Assembly: GCF_947242115.1 (NCBI RefSeq)
Contig: NC_074711.1
Span: 56,938,963-57,002,962 of the forward strand
Source of the DNA: Biomphalaria glabrata
Taxonomy: Eukaryota; Mollusca; Gastropoda; Planorbidae
DNA: 64,000 bases
Direction: 5' to 3'
The position numbers and the translations under genes were made by a program. This document shows positions 36,063-48,949 of this stretch, piece by piece (position 1 is the stretch's first letter; the number at the start of each line of letters is the position of its first letter). Below the pieces are notes generated by a model. That model ran no database searches, was not told where the DNA came from, and saw only the letters and a program-made list of their open reading frames with translations.

Positions 36063-38989
36063 ATGTGGCTAAAACTGTGTTTGCTCCTCTTGTACATTTT
36101 CCTGCTGTTTATTATATCCCGGATGCTTGATGCTATTTATTGGTGTGAAATTGGCTATGGGGCCAGCTTCTCCAGACAGCTTCTTGACCCTATGGTGCTT
36201 TCTGTATCCAAGCTGAAAGCCTTGCTTGAACAGAGAGGAGTCAGTTATGAAGGTGTCATAGAAAAGTCAGAACTTGGAAGACTGGTTGATAGTACAGGTA
36301 AGTAAATTTAGTTTGAAGCTGCATGAACAACCTTTCTTTTAGGGTAATATATCAAATAGGGGGAAGCTATACATACATATACAGAAAGAAAAACTTTTAA
36401 TCTATAAAAATACCCATACAGTCGAATCTGGTTTATTTTAATGCTACTGTTTTGGTCCTAATAATCAACTGGTGAGATTATCAGGATGCGACTATGTTTT
36501 AAAAGATTGACTGTAGTTTAAAATTGGTCTCACTCTTTTTTAAATGAATGTTCACTGGAAATGTTATATTTTAATTCTGCTTTTCATATAGAGCAGCCCA
36601 ACTTATTTGCTTTATTTTTTTGTTTTATTATTATAAATGTATTTATATTTGATTGGAATTAATGCATTTTTTAGGAGAGGTTACAGCAGAAGAAGCTGAA
36701 ATAGCCTTGGAAGAAAATGATCAGTCAGCTGATACAAACTTCACGTCTGGAGCACATTTCATAGAGCAAGTAAGAAACTGCTGTCAATATTTACAGGCTT
36801 AAGAAAGTGTTGTTTAAAATATTCTAAAATCCTTTTATTACCAGTATTATAGTAAATTGTTTTGTACTTCAAGGTAGAGGACGCTAAAGACAGTGTATGG
36901 TTAGTACAAATACTGTCCTATAGTGGCCATCAGCGAATTCTCAGCTATGATAGGTGGAAAGCCATTCGAGGGAAAGTATCTAGATTTGGTGTTCGGACAG
37001 GAATATTAGATTGTTCTCTTGATTACAAGTAAGCTTTGTTTTGAATATAGTTATGAAAATATTAAATTTACTTTTTTTTTATTATTTACTTTTATTACAT
37101 TGTTAACTTGAATTGTGGATAGATCTTTTGCAACTCTACTATTCTTAACTAACATTAAAATCATTTGAAACAAAAATACACAATGTTGTGAATTCTCAAT
37201 TTACAGATATTGTTACAGTAAAGGCTGGAAATCACCATTTTTATTGCTTGCTTTGCCAAGTCAGTTTGAAAAGAAAGCCAATGTCGCAATGTACAATTAC
37301 TCCGGATCGGTCAAGGAAACAGCAGTGCTGCATTGGGTTCATGAAAAATTGAATGAAAAAGTCTCACAAATAGAAAATCCACTTGAATACCATCAGGAGT
37401 GGAAATCCTTCTCTAAAAATCAGATCGAATCCGAAATTCGGGCAGTTTTGTTTACTAAGCACCAAAATATACCAATGTTCTTTTCTGCACTTAGTGTTAA
37501 ATTTCCAGGACGTGTGAAATTTGGAGTTGTCTTTATGGATTCCTCCAACAAAATTCTACAATGGAAGGATGTTTTGAGTGAGGATCATATTCTGACCTTT
37601 CCAGCATATAAAATTTATTCTCAAGAAAATGTTTATGTTTATGGCAACCAGCCCAATGAACGTTATTCATTTGAAAGTATGGAAATAGTTTTAAAATTCC
37701 TTTACCCTTGTCTAAATGACATTTTCATTTTGAGTTTTTGTATGGCTAACATCATGTCATGGTTTGAACTGTTTATCAGCAATTGTGGTGCTTTCAAAAG
37801 AGTTCGCAAACTTTTATGGTGCATGGTGAAATATAATATCATTGTTATAATGTTATGGTTACCAATAATTGGAATATTCCAGATGCCATTTTTAGACAGG
37901 ATGCCACAGTTAGCTCTGAAAGTATTTAGAATTTTCTGCATGTCTTGGATGGGGACAATTTTAAGAAGTGACTATATTTTCCTAGTGAATAATCCTATTT
38001 ACATCTACTCATTTTTCCTCATCTATTCTGTTATTATTACACTTGTATGTAAGAAATACAGGAGGGAAGAGCAGGAAGAAGATTGGTTTAATTTTGCACA
38101 AATGAGAACTTTGACTTATCTCAGGCCCAACGATTTCTTCGAACCCATGAGGATAGGTGGCTCAGATTTTCTGGGAGGTCTTGAAATATTTGGCTCTCAA
38201 CTTTCACAGCCATCTCTATGGTTACAACCATCAGTGTCACCGGAGTACATCAAATATCTTCCCACCTGGCCCTTTTCTCCAAAACCCATCTCAGAACAGT
38301 TGCAAGAGAACATTGGCAAAATAGAACAAGCAATGAATGAAATAACACTTTCATCATCATCCATGGACTTTGCTGCTTGCTCTACAATATCAGCACATAG
38401 CAGTACTGTAAGCTTACACTGTCAGTGTCAAAAAAATAAACATTCTTCCAGGAAAAATTCTTCGTTTCTATGTGATAATGGACATCAGCCTGAGAATCTG
38501 TGCATGAAAGGACTTCAAACTGTAAATAGCCCTAACAGCTCAGAATCTTATTCTTCTCTACAAAGCATCCCCATCCCTCAAACAGATCAAAGACCTGAAG
38601 AACAATCTAAAGTTTTTGTAGCCTGCTCCTGCGCTGTTACATCTTTAGCTGAATCCCTCTCATTGCCCAGTCCGTCCCATTGTTTGGATAACAAAACTAC
38701 AGACTCTGCAGTATTGGCATTGAACCATTGGAGCCAAACATCTGAAGCTAACGTCTCAACTTCATCCCCCTGTAACAGTGGATTTCCTGCAGGCTACCTG
38801 GAAACGTACCAGTGTGTCATTTGCTTGGATGATTTTGCACCTCAAATTAGCCTTTGTGGTCTGCCGTGTGGACATGTCTTCCATGAAACTTGCATTATCA
38901 GATGGTTAAACAGAGACAAGCATTTTTGTCCAATGTGCCGTTGGCCTTCATATAAAGTTGCACAAAACACAGCTCAAAATCAATCTTGA
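36063..38989 (+). CDS. RNF103: E3 ubiquitin-protein ligase RNF103-like (RING-H2, multi-pass membrane)
   Basis: Four coding exons: 36063-36297, 36675-36769, 36874-37028 and 37207-38989; GT-AG introns with phases 1, 0 and 2; about 755 aa (human 685). The start MWLKLCLLLLYIFLLFIISR is nearly that of vertebrate RNF103 and acts as a signal/anchor. The middle has VSRFGVRTGILDCS and FFSALSVKFPGRVKF, then about four membrane spans (roughly 333-352, 364-386, 398-415, 426-444). A Ser-rich linker leads to the RING-H2 (about 698-739): CVICLDDF, CGLPCGHVFHETC, CPMCRWPS. All eight zinc ligands are present, so it should be an active ligase. RNF103 is an ER ligase in mammals; ER placement here is by homology. 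The linker is longer than in human. Confidence 0.95.
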
Positions 38990-40030
38990 CTCTTTGTGCT
39001 GTAAGGACCATAATTAATCATAGTTAATTAAAAGAAAAACTAACACCTTCCCCCACCCACCTTTAGCTACTCAAATTATAGAAAATAGTTGTGTTGTTTT
39101 TTTTTCTTAATTTGTATCTTTTGTGAGTATCTTAGCAATAAAAGACATTTTAAAAAATTGTGACTTCAATGAATGTTTTAAGTAAGGACACCAAAATTAA
39201 AGTTTTTATTTTAAAACTGTAAAGTGTTAGTGGAAAATGAAGTGATGAGCATAATTTAAAATGTTGCCAATATATACATTGATCCCTAATTAAAGCACTA
39301 GCCATTAAGACAAAAAATTGGAGTTTTAAGTCTTAGTGGATAACAGAGTTGATTTTTTTTTTTACTAAGTATTTCATAGCATTTCTGAAAGATGCCTTGC
39401 CTTCATGGGTACGTGACATCTGTTGAGTAAAGTAGATTGGTTTGGACATGAAACATTAACCATTTTATAAATTTATAACTATATAGACAGTATAGTCTCA
39501 AATGGAACATTAAATTTAAGAGGCATTCACAATGTTAGGTTGTCTTTTCTCAACTATTTCCAAGCAATTTTTTGAACTGGGGAGACTCAAGTAGTATTAA
39601 AGTAGTATCCTTCCAGGATTAAAGTTTTGAATTGTATTCTAGACCATACAACACTGCTCTACCACCATAACCTTTATTCTAGATAAGTTACCCCTGCTAA
39701 ACAATGAGCTTCTAGTCAATCAATAGTTTAAAAGGGGAAATGATCTGCTTACAGAGCAATGGCTCTTATTTATAATTATATAATTATGAAAATCGAGGTT
39801 GATAAAATTTTTGTAACAATCTTCGTGGCTGTAGATTGAAAGCTCGAATTTGGTATGTTGTGAACAGTAAAACTGTATTTCCATTATTGTGATAAATGAA
39901 GCAATATTTTGGTGTCCTAAGTAAGCTTGTTAAATTATCTTTTTTTTTAAATGCCAAACATTAGTAGGTTGCTTTAAGAAATAAAGAATTTGTATCTTAA
40001 GCAGTTTCTACTTGCATCTTAAATTATAAG
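38990..40030. other. RNF103 3' UTR and downstream AT-rich sequence
   Basis: A likely poly(A) signal AATAAA lies at 39137-39142. No further gene seen. Confidence 0.5.
39137..39142 (+). terminator. Candidate poly(A) signal of RNF103
   Basis: AATAAA about 150 bp past the stop codon. Confidence 0.6.
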
Positions 40031-40075
40031 ATATAGACGTTACTTCAAAAAAGAAGATGATTACGTCCTACAGTT
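40031..40075 (-). mobile_element. Short 3'-end fragment of the UNG-intron LINE family
   Basis: TAGACGTTACTTCAAAAAAG, then AAGATGATTACGTCCTA, is identical or nearly so to the 3' terminus at 59892-59930. A shorter echo (TATAGACGTTACTTC) is at 40671. Only the last tens of bases of the LINE are present. Confidence 0.75.
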
Positions 40076-42495
40076 AAATTTAGGCCCATTTATTTGCATG
40101 TATTGTTATTTTAAATCAGTATTTTAATTATATTCCTTCTTAAGTTTTTTTTCTTTCTGGGATTTGTCTTGTATTAATGCTTTAAGAGATTTGGTTTGTT
40201 TAATTTATTTTATTTAGAAATATTTGTGTGTTTTTTATTAACGTTTTCAGATTTAAAAGTTTTCATCTAACTTACTATTAATGTAAAATACAAGATTGTT
40301 TATCCTAACTAATTTCGTATTTTATTTTAAAGTTAAAAATTTATTTAAAATAAAAAAATATTTTTTTTTTTTATAATAAAAAGCAGTTAGAAAAATATAT
40401 ATAAATAAATATTAATGTAATTTTATATAAACATTACTAATATTTTCAGTTTTGTTACATTATGAACATAGAACTAATATTGCTATACAAATACTAGAAA
40501 CATAATGTTTCTTTATTCATAGAACATAAGTAGACTGAACGCAAATCTATAAAAATTTTATCTAAATATTTATTTCTAATGTTTAAAAGAAAAACATCAA
40601 TTTAAAATATTTCTTGTTAAACATTTGTGTTTAAAACTACATTGTATATTGATCTATTATCTTAAAAATTATAGACGTTACTTCTTAACACAAGATAATT
40701 TAAAGAAGAACAGACTAAAAAATGTTACTTCTCAAGTAAATTGTACAAGTTTTAGCAACCTACAGCAGGAGTAGAATACACATTTCTACTGAAAACTTTG
40801 TTGCTGTTCAAAATTGTTTTTGTACATTTTTTTTATAGACATTTTATTAAAATCTGTGCCTTTTTACACCAACATTTTTTTGGCATTAGTTTTTAATTGC
40901 ATTCAAGCCATTTGTGTATACATACATTTTCAGTTGGTTTAGATTACTTAAATATTTTAATCAAATTCTGAGACTACAAACATTTACTTTAACAATTCGT
41001 ATTTTAAACTAAATCTGATTCCATCAATAGAAAATATGAAGTAGGAATTACAATTTTTAAAAATTTTTTTTAAATCAGCTTATTATATAGGATGATTTAT
41101 GATCTGATTTTGTTTCAAAACCTGTGATGTGAGATCTTTTCTCTGTGTTCAAAAATTTAATAAGTATAATAATTTTTTTCAGTTGTAATATTCAGTGAGA
41201 TTTGTGGGGTACCAGTTAAAAGTTCATATGTACAAACATCCTCTATCAGGAAGGTTATGAAATGGTCTGTACTATTTCAATATTCTGTTTGCAGGAATAT
41301 AATTAAAGCTTTAATTTGACATAAAACAAATAAATAAAAATTTACATGTCTTCACATAGAAAATGTAATCCATATTTTCATATGTAATATTAACTTTTAA
41401 ATGAAAAATATACTTTTCAGTTTAATCTCTTCAGACAATAAACTACCAAAGTTGATCATTTCAAAAAAAAAAAAAAAAAAAAAGGAAGAAAAGTAACTTT
41501 CTGTAGCTGCTCACTCCCTTTAAAAAAAAACAAAGCCACCCACATTGGCTTGTTAGGCTATAATTATCATTTATTTATTTCAGAGACACATTTGTATGGT
41601 GATTTAATTAGAAATAAATCCAAACTAGTTTACATTTTGATAAGTTCGCCTAAAAGAAATATACTATTCTTTCTTAACTTATTTTCCATCCAGATACAGA
41701 ATCTATCTTTTCATATATATGTTCGTTCAAAACAAAACAATATATAGATCTATATGTATGCTATTACTTAAAGAAATACAAGATCTAAAAATATGAACAT
41801 TTTGGACACAGTGATTCTAAAATTGGAAGAGAAATTTAAATAGGAGATTTATGAAAACAGAATAGTATCCCTTGAATAAACTACTCATTTTATTATCTAA
41901 AGATTAGTGTATGGATACGTACATACATGTGTATATATATATATTTATGTACAGTGTATATCAAAGAACCTTTAAAAGAACAAAATAATCAAGCATCTGT
42001 AATCAGTTCAATCCAAGTCTAGTTTAGAGCTTTGATAATAATCTCATTGTAATTAAATAATCTTTGTAACTTTGTTTAAGATCCTCTCCCTTCCTCCAAC
42101 CATTCTTCCCTAAATATTGTTCCCTGGTCCAAATTTATACCATTTCTTTATGGACAAGAATGTCATAATTTAAAATGTATGTCATTTAAAATAAAATACT
42201 TGTCAATGCTATATTCTGGGGAAAAAAAAGAAACTATTAGAAACTTTCCACTATGGAGAAATTCTATTTGGAACATACTTTATATACTTACATTTATTTT
42301 ACATAAAGTTACTGGGATCCAAAAAATAGATTATTTAAATTTTGAGTTTTGGGAACTCATTTTGAAGGTCAAAAAATAAATATCTATATTGTCAAATTCA
42401 TTTTGTGCGGAAGTTGTTCTTAGACTTGATCATGAGAGGCCTCATTAAGGAATAATTTGAACTGTAAAGTAACACTTCATGGAGAAAAAAAAAAC
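40076..42495. other. Intergenic AT-rich sequence
   Basis: No coding region, RNA gene or recognised transposon. Confidence 0.4.
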
Positions 42496-43045
42496 GGGCC
42501 TCAATCTTAGTAGCTGTGTGATGTATCCCTTTAGAAATTGTGTGATCTTCCTCTTTCACACATTAACAACACTGGCCTCAATCTTAGTAACTGTCTGATC
42601 TATCCCTTCTTCTTTCACACATTAACAACACAGGCCTCAATCTTAGTAACTGTCTGATCTATCTCTTCCTCTTTCACACATTAACAACACAGGACTCAAT
42701 CTTAGTAACTGTCTGATCTATCCCTTCTTCTTTCACACATTAACAACACAGGCCTCAATCTTAGTAACTGTCTGATCTATCTCTTCCTCTTTCACACATT
42801 AACAACACAGGACTCAATCTTAGTAACTGTCTGATCTATCCCTTCTTCTTTCACACATTAACAACACAGGCCTCAATCTTAGTAACTGTCTGATCTATCT
42901 CTTCCTCTTTCACACATTAACAACACAGGACTCAATCTTAGTAACTGTCTGATCTATCCCTTCTTCTTTCACACATTAACAACACAGGCCTCAATCTTAG
43001 TAACTGTGTGATCTATCCCTTCCTCTTTCACACACTAATAAGACC
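42496..43045. repeat. 59-bp minisatellite with a two-unit (118-bp) higher-order pattern
   Basis: About nine units, boundaries near 42574, 42633, 42692 and so on, exactly 59 bp apart. Two unit types alternate: GGCCTCAATC with CTATCTCTTCCTC, and GGACTCAATC with CTATCCCTTCTTC. The first and last units are divergent. All end in TTTCACACATTAACAACACA or a close form. Confidence 0.95.
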
Positions 43046-44789
43046 TTGTTGATGAGTGCGATATTTTAAAGAGAAGTTATATGCCATGTAATAAGTACAT
43101 TAAAAAAAAACTTTTTAGAATGTACTTTCATACTTATCTTTGGGATTTGTTTTTGTTGTTGTTTAATTTTATGTTAGCTGTTCTGTACATTTGAAAGTCA
43201 AATTGCACATGAAATCCAAAATAAAAACAGTGACATTTCTTAATTTGATTAATTATGAAAATAATATGTTTCTTTCATTTTAAATTTTGCTTTCTTCTTT
43301 TTTTTTTTAATTTGATATAGAGTTTGTACATATTTTATATTAAAATAAACATTTCTTTGTGATTTATTTTTGTGTTTGTAACCTAGGCTTACAAGAAGTT
43401 TCCCTTTGTCATTAGATAAAAATATAATTAAATACATTTTTTTAATAGACATCCATCACAGTTAAAAAACTGCTCTGTTTTTTGTTTGTTTTTGTTTTGG
43501 TATTTATTTTATTTATATATAACGCAATCTAAAAGTTCTTGTCACATCAAATTTTATATACTCAATGATTTTTGTTTATTACATATTACACTAGTAAAAA
43601 GTAGACCTGAGAAATAGAAAATCTTTAAAAAGAGGAATTCATTTAGGGGGGGGGGGGGGGTTCATTAGCCCTACCCTAAATAATGTTTTTTTTTTATAAT
43701 AATGATTTACTCAATTGTCTTCTTTTGTTATTTCTTTGCAACAGTTTCCTTTGAACTTGTGTTCTTTACTTGTGAAGTATAGTTAGCATGATTTTTCAAT
43801 TTGCTGGGAAGAAAATAAATATATAATAATTCATATATATTTTTGATAATTTTTTCATGCATAATTTTGTTTGAAGATAAAGAACACATTCCATCTTTCC
43901 CCTTTAATAATGTCACTGGTGAGGACAGAGGGGCTCAACTATATAGTAGGCCTTTATATTGTAGACAGGTGTCCATCTTGTGAAAGCAACAGTCAAGTGG
44001 TCAGTCAGATGACAACTAGACAGCAACGTAGAAATCTAGCGTGGACTTATACTTTGGGCTTCAGTGACTCATGCTATAGTGGAGAGTGAGACATAAAGAA
44101 ACATAATTCTTTATGGTGCAGTAAATTGAAGGTCCTCTTGTCATGTTGTAATTTCCTATACCAGCACACTGAAAGTTCATCCCTCCAAAAGATATGCATC
44201 ATATGAACTAAGGCAGTGACACCAAGATTATTATCATCATCATCAAATTCTATGTGAGTTAGGGCCTGCATAGTCTCAAATCTTGCTCGTGGCCTGTCAC
44301 CATAAAGGTATAGTAGGGCTTATGGCTTCCTAGACCTATCGAAATGGAACTCGGCAAGTGTTATGCATTTATGAGGTAAGGTAAATAATCTAAAAGTTTC
44401 GATTATATTTTTGTTTTGTTGTTGGGCCTACTAAAAGAGGTAAGCATTATGTAATGGGCGTTATCTATTAGACCTTGTCTGGGACAGTTGATTAAATTAC
44501 CGGTAAGTAAAATTAGGCCTACTAGTTGGGCTTAACAAACATAATTTTGTGATTTTCAATTATTTATAATTGTGAAATTGGATGATTAATTCTAGTGTTC
44601 GGAATTTGTATTTCTGATTTGTTCTGCGCATTGTTCATTTTGAAGTTATTGTGGGGTTTTTTTATGTATGTGTTTGTTGGTGTCTTTTTTTCCTTTTTTT
44701 TGGGGGGTAGACAATAACTCCACATTAAATCTATTGAAATAGAGGTGCCTATTATCGCCTACACAACTGAACTAAATCCAACTGACATA
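43046..44789. other. Intergenic sequence
   Basis: AT-rich, with a poly-G run near 43647-43660. No gene recognised. Confidence 0.4.
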
Positions 44790-44945
44790 GACAATGACTT
44801 CAAGCTGTCGACATGATGGTATCAAATTCAATCCTTGTCAATGACGGCCGTAGTTCCCTGCCGACCTCTTATTACCGCTCTTCATGAGGTTTTGGCTAGG
44901 CCGTAAATAAAATCCTAATTTCTGAAGGAATATCCAAAACTTAGC
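44790..44945 (+). mobile_element. Second SINE-like family, copy B (mostly 3' half)
   Basis: CCCTGCCGACCTCTTATTAC and ATGAGGTTTTGGCTAGGC, then TGAAGGAATATCCAAAAC, match the 3' half of 26996-27155. Confidence 0.55.
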
Positions 44946-45202
44946 CTATTAAATTAATGATAGTTATTAATGATATGATTCAAACATATTAACCACTAGC
45001 TGACCCACTGGTAGATAATTAAGACTTGATGCTTGGCCTTCCATTCAAGAATTCATCTTGACCTACTACAATAGAGGTAGACTTACTAGGCCTATCTACT
45101 ATGCCTCTATGGTATAGGCCTAATGGCTCACCATGAATCAAAAATAATTTCATGCCTAATTTGGTTATACCAGGTATTACTATATCTCAAGAATATTGAA
45201 TG

Positions 45203-45275
45203 GCTGCATGGTGGGTGTGATATTCGCACTGGACGGTCGTCTCGATGGTCCCGGGCTCTGCCCGCTGCCACTCTA
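45203..45275 (+). mobile_element. Second SINE-like family, copy C (head)
   Basis: GGCTGCATGGTGGGTGTGAT, CGCACTGGACGGTCGTCTCG, and TGGTCCCGGGCTCTGCCCGC match the head of 26996-27155. Confidence 0.6.
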
Positions 45276-45889
45276 GAAGATGCGGACCGCAACGGGTAAC
45301 TGTTACGTGCGCAGCATAGTGTGTATGTGGAATGGTGCGAATGTGTGTTGAAAGAGTAGAGAAGATGGAATCCGAAAATGAAGGAATGTAATCAAAGTTA
45401 TTATTAACACATTATTAATTGTAACTCAAGATTAAAGTCATCATAATCTACCATACATGAGTCTGTTATTGTATCATTTAAAGTCTCATCTGTACGTAAC
45501 AATGACACTGAAGTGAATTTTTTTCCCAAAGCTCAGAATGTAGAAAAACACTTGACTCTATCGAGGAAGCCCATATCCACACTGATTGGCTACAATATAT
45601 GGAGAGAACGCATGTATTTTTATGGGGGGGGGGGGGGTAGTCACGTGTAAAAGGTTGAGAAACACTGATACAACTGTTGAATCTCTTTGTTGTCGCTCTG
45701 AAAAAAAAAGGTAAAATCACAGAAACAGTCTTTCTGATTTACTTTTTTGTTTGGCAGATGTAGGCCTACCGACTGGGCTGATTGAGATTTTGTTATCACA
45801 CAAGCGATCGAAGTTCAGACTAAATGTTCAATTAACAAAGTGCTGCCTCAAAAAAAAGGTATTGAGAAATAAATGGCTCTTCTCAATTG

Positions 45890-46377
45890 TAAAATTTAAA
45901 AAAATGTCCTGGAAATCTCCGGAAATTATTAAAATCTTTAGAAAACTCATACAAATCTCCTGAAACATATAGACAAAAAATGGCATTTTGCGGTGTCATT
46001 CATTATGGAAGCCTACGCGCGAAAAAAGAATGTCATTATATAATACCCGTAATTGTAGAATCTGATGAAAGAAGCTTCTCGCACCTCAAACTAATGAAGA
46101 ATTACTTGAGGTCAACAATTCTCGTAGATAGATTGAAAATTTTGGTAATTCTTGCTACTGAGCATGATCTATGTAGGAAATAGAATTTTCAAGATATAAT
46201 GTATGACTTAGCTACACGCAAGGCTCTTAAAGTAATTCTGTACGTAGTAAAGAATGAATAAAATGCAAAGACGAGTTTATTTTCAAATGCAAACTCTTAT
46301 TATCCGTATCCCTACCCAAACTTGGCCCCGTGAAATCCGTTTCGTATAGGGCCCCACATTGGTTAAGTCCGGCCCTG
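45890..46377 (+). mobile_element. hAT fragment with C-terminal dimerisation domain
   Basis: The frame 45980-46183 encodes [20 protein letters not shown] and [17 protein letters not shown], the C-terminal dimerisation motif of hAT transposases. The right end AGTCCGGCCCTG (reverse complement CAGGGCCGGACT) matches the terminus of the inverted copy at 57056-57875. No matching left terminus was found, so it is truncated. Homology with the other copy continues beyond the end to about 46670. Confidence 0.75.
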
Positions 46378-46703
46378 CTATTTAGTGACGGTTGAATACA
46401 GAGTAGATTACTTGTTCTTCTCCCCTCTTTTTTCGCCGCTAAAACTACGTGGGGTAGAAATTAAAAAAAAAAAGAATGATCTTTCTATGACTTCTTGGTC
46501 ACAACGGTGAAGTCAGTCACTGCTATATATATTTTGTAACGGGTGAATACTACTTGTTCTCTCCCCTCCCTCTTTTTTTTTTCGTAGGGTAACTCTAGTC
46601 TGACTTGCAGAAATAAAAGAATGATCTTTCCTTTACTTCTAGTCCAAACTCTTGAGCCATGAAGAGAATTATATATATATATAGATACTTCTTCTTCCTA
46701 TAG

Positions 46704-46872
46704 TGCTTTTAGAAATGGAATGGGTTGCCTGAGTCAGCCATGAAGACCAATGACTTGGCAGAATTTAATTCATTGATTAACATGCATGAATATATTGACC
46801 TATGAATACCCGAAGGACGTGTTATAATCATCTTCTTTTTTGAAGTAACATCTATATTTTATAAGATAAGCT
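46704..46872 (+). mobile_element. LINE 3' end, same family as UNG intron 6 LINE
   Basis: GAATGGGTTGCCTGAG, then GTGACTTGGCAGAATTTAA-like sequence, and the terminus ATCATCTTCTTTTTTGAAGT followed by ATTTTATAAGATAAG. This matches the reverse complement of 59880-60020. Heavily 5'-truncated. Confidence 0.8.
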
Positions 46873-47432
46873 ACGTTACCGCACCGGGTGACACTTACCT
46901 TGCCTAGCGACACGCTGCCTGAAAATATTTTGATCGATTAAATTGTGGCTGTACTTTGGCCTGTTTATAATTTGGCTCGAATACGACAGCATTTCTCAAA
47001 CCAATAATAAATAATCTGATCAGTGTCGACCTACTAGTAGTGACTATAGTCTAAACTTATCTCAAATGTAGGCCTAGATCTATATAAATATAAGGCATAT
47101 ATAACCACACACAAAAGATAGACTTTATGTATATATTCAATGAAACTACCATATAATAGTAATTTAAGCCAATGCAACCGGTACGTGCCTAGGCCTACAT
47201 CAATGATTCAATTTATAGCCTTTAAAATATTCTGGTATTTTAGTCAAGTTTGACTTAGAGTGATACCATAGGGAATATTGGTTAATTATAAATTATGTAA
47301 GAAATGTCGAATCCAGTAAGTAGTGGGTTTATTTATTTATTTTTTTAAAGCAGTTCAATCTTTCACAAATGAAACTTTTTATTAAGCATATTAGTAGCCT
47401 AACCTTAAAAACAATCTTAATGTTGATTTTAT

Positions 47433-48106
47433 TAGTGGCCCCCGAAAGGGGAAAAGCTGCTATTTTGTGGCGTCTATGTCTGTCCGTCCATCACGTTTAT
47501 CTAAGAAACTAACAAGTAATAGGTTTATATAGGCCTATCTATAAAAAATTAATTAAATCAATTCTTACTGGGGAACTTTATAAATCTGATGGTTATGACC
47601 AGTTGTTTATCATTTCTCGTTCTATAGTTACTTCTTGAAAAGTTTCATAATTACAAGGGGTCTCCATAGTGTACTTTGCACAATCAATAATCGAAAAATA
47701 TTCTTGTATATTTTAAAAATTCTTGGAGTTTATACTTACATATGACGTGCACAAAATGTTAGTCTATTTATTTATTCATTTATTTTGAATGCCTACAAAG
47801 AAACATTTGAGTCGAGTGCGGTAATTCCAGCTGAAGCCATCACGTTTACCTAAGAAACTAACAATATTCTTGATCAGTGTTTCACAAACTGTGTTTCACG
47901 GAACCCTATTATATAGTGTTCCGCGAGGCCTGAATAGGTGTTCCACGAAAAAAGTAGCCGTTGCATCAGAACTTTGAATGGTCAAAAATACTATGAAGTC
48001 GGATTTCCACTATCTTTTCTAGTTTACGAGATCTAAACGGGACAGACGGACGGACAGACATTTCACACAAAACTAATAGCGTCTTTTCCCCTTACGGGGG
48101 CCGCTA
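47433..48106. mobile_element. 674-bp TIR element (non-autonomous DNA transposon)
   Basis: The left end TAGTGGCCCCCGAAAGGGGA and the right end (reverse complement TAGCGGCCCCCGTAAGGGGA) share the first 20 bases with three differences. GTCTGTCCGTCC occurs inside both ends. No open frame. At 47876-47965 it contains a piece (GTTTCACGGAACCCTA, CGCGAGGCCTGAAT) shared with 52610-52815. Confidence 0.75.
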
Positions 48107-48110
48107 AAAA

Positions 48111-48945
48111 CAAACAACTTTTTCATTCTAAGGAGAAGAACTCCGCCTACTCGGATCCAAGCATCAAGATAAATGGACATGATATAAACGCAGTGGACAG
48201 ATTCACATATCCAGAAATGGAAAGATCGATAATGAAATCGACCCGCGTATCGCCAAGGCCAGTGCATCCTATGGCAGACTAGGTATCACCACAAATAAAA
48301 AGCTAGGGATCTATCGAACTGTCATATTCCCTGCATTGCTCTATGGCTCAGAAACACATGAACAGTGTACAGAAAACATGCAAAGAAACAGAACCACTTC
48401 CACATGACATGTCTAAGAAAAATGGCAAGACAAAATACCAGATACTGAAGTCTTTCGAAGAGCGGGTCTGCAAAGCATCCACACAATCCTGATGCAGTCC
48501 CAGCCGCGATGGGCAGGACACGTCTTCAGAATGGAAGACCGCCGTATTCCTAAACGACTCTTGTATGGTCAAGCGAAGGAAAGCGCTTGCAAGGTGGTCT
48601 AAGAAAACGCTTCAGGGACACCCTCAAAGCTTTTCTGAAGGTGTTCAGCATAGACCCAGCCACCTTGGAGACAGAGGCACATGATAGAACATCATGGCGT
48701 CGCTCTGTGAAAACTGGCGCACAGGTTGCTGACGAAAAGAGAACAACGCTGGCGGAAGAAAAACGCCAGAGAAGAAAAGCAAGGCCAATGACACTAGCTC
48801 CAGCTGGAATAACCTGCCCAATGTGCAGCCGAACATTCCGGACTCACATAGGTCTCACCAGCCACATGAGGAGGCATAAAACCCTAGTGCAAAGCCCTTA
48901 GCCCCCTGGATGACAAAGTGGTCATCATCGAACCACGATGGACGA
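48111..48945 (+). mobile_element. LINE ORF2 fragment (end of RT to zinc finger)
   Basis: Reads IKINGHDINAVDRFTY, then GKIDNEIDPRIAKASASYGR, KLGIYRTVIFPALLYGSET, RLRKRFRDTLKAFLKVFSID and CPMCSRTFRTHIGLTSHMRR. Same family and strand as 34770-35427. The longest clean frame is 48587-48901. It meets another LINE tail-to-tail near 48950. Confidence 0.88.
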
Positions 48946-48949
48946 TACA

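Noticed and set aside
42496-43045. Possible CRISPR-like array
   Set aside because: The 59-bp units are contiguous with no unique spacers, and the context is a eukaryotic nuclear genome. It is a minisatellite.
48587-48901. Host C2H2 zinc-finger gene
   Set aside because: The finger (CPMCSRTF...HMRRH) is the C-terminus of a LINE ORF2, shared with 34770-35427.
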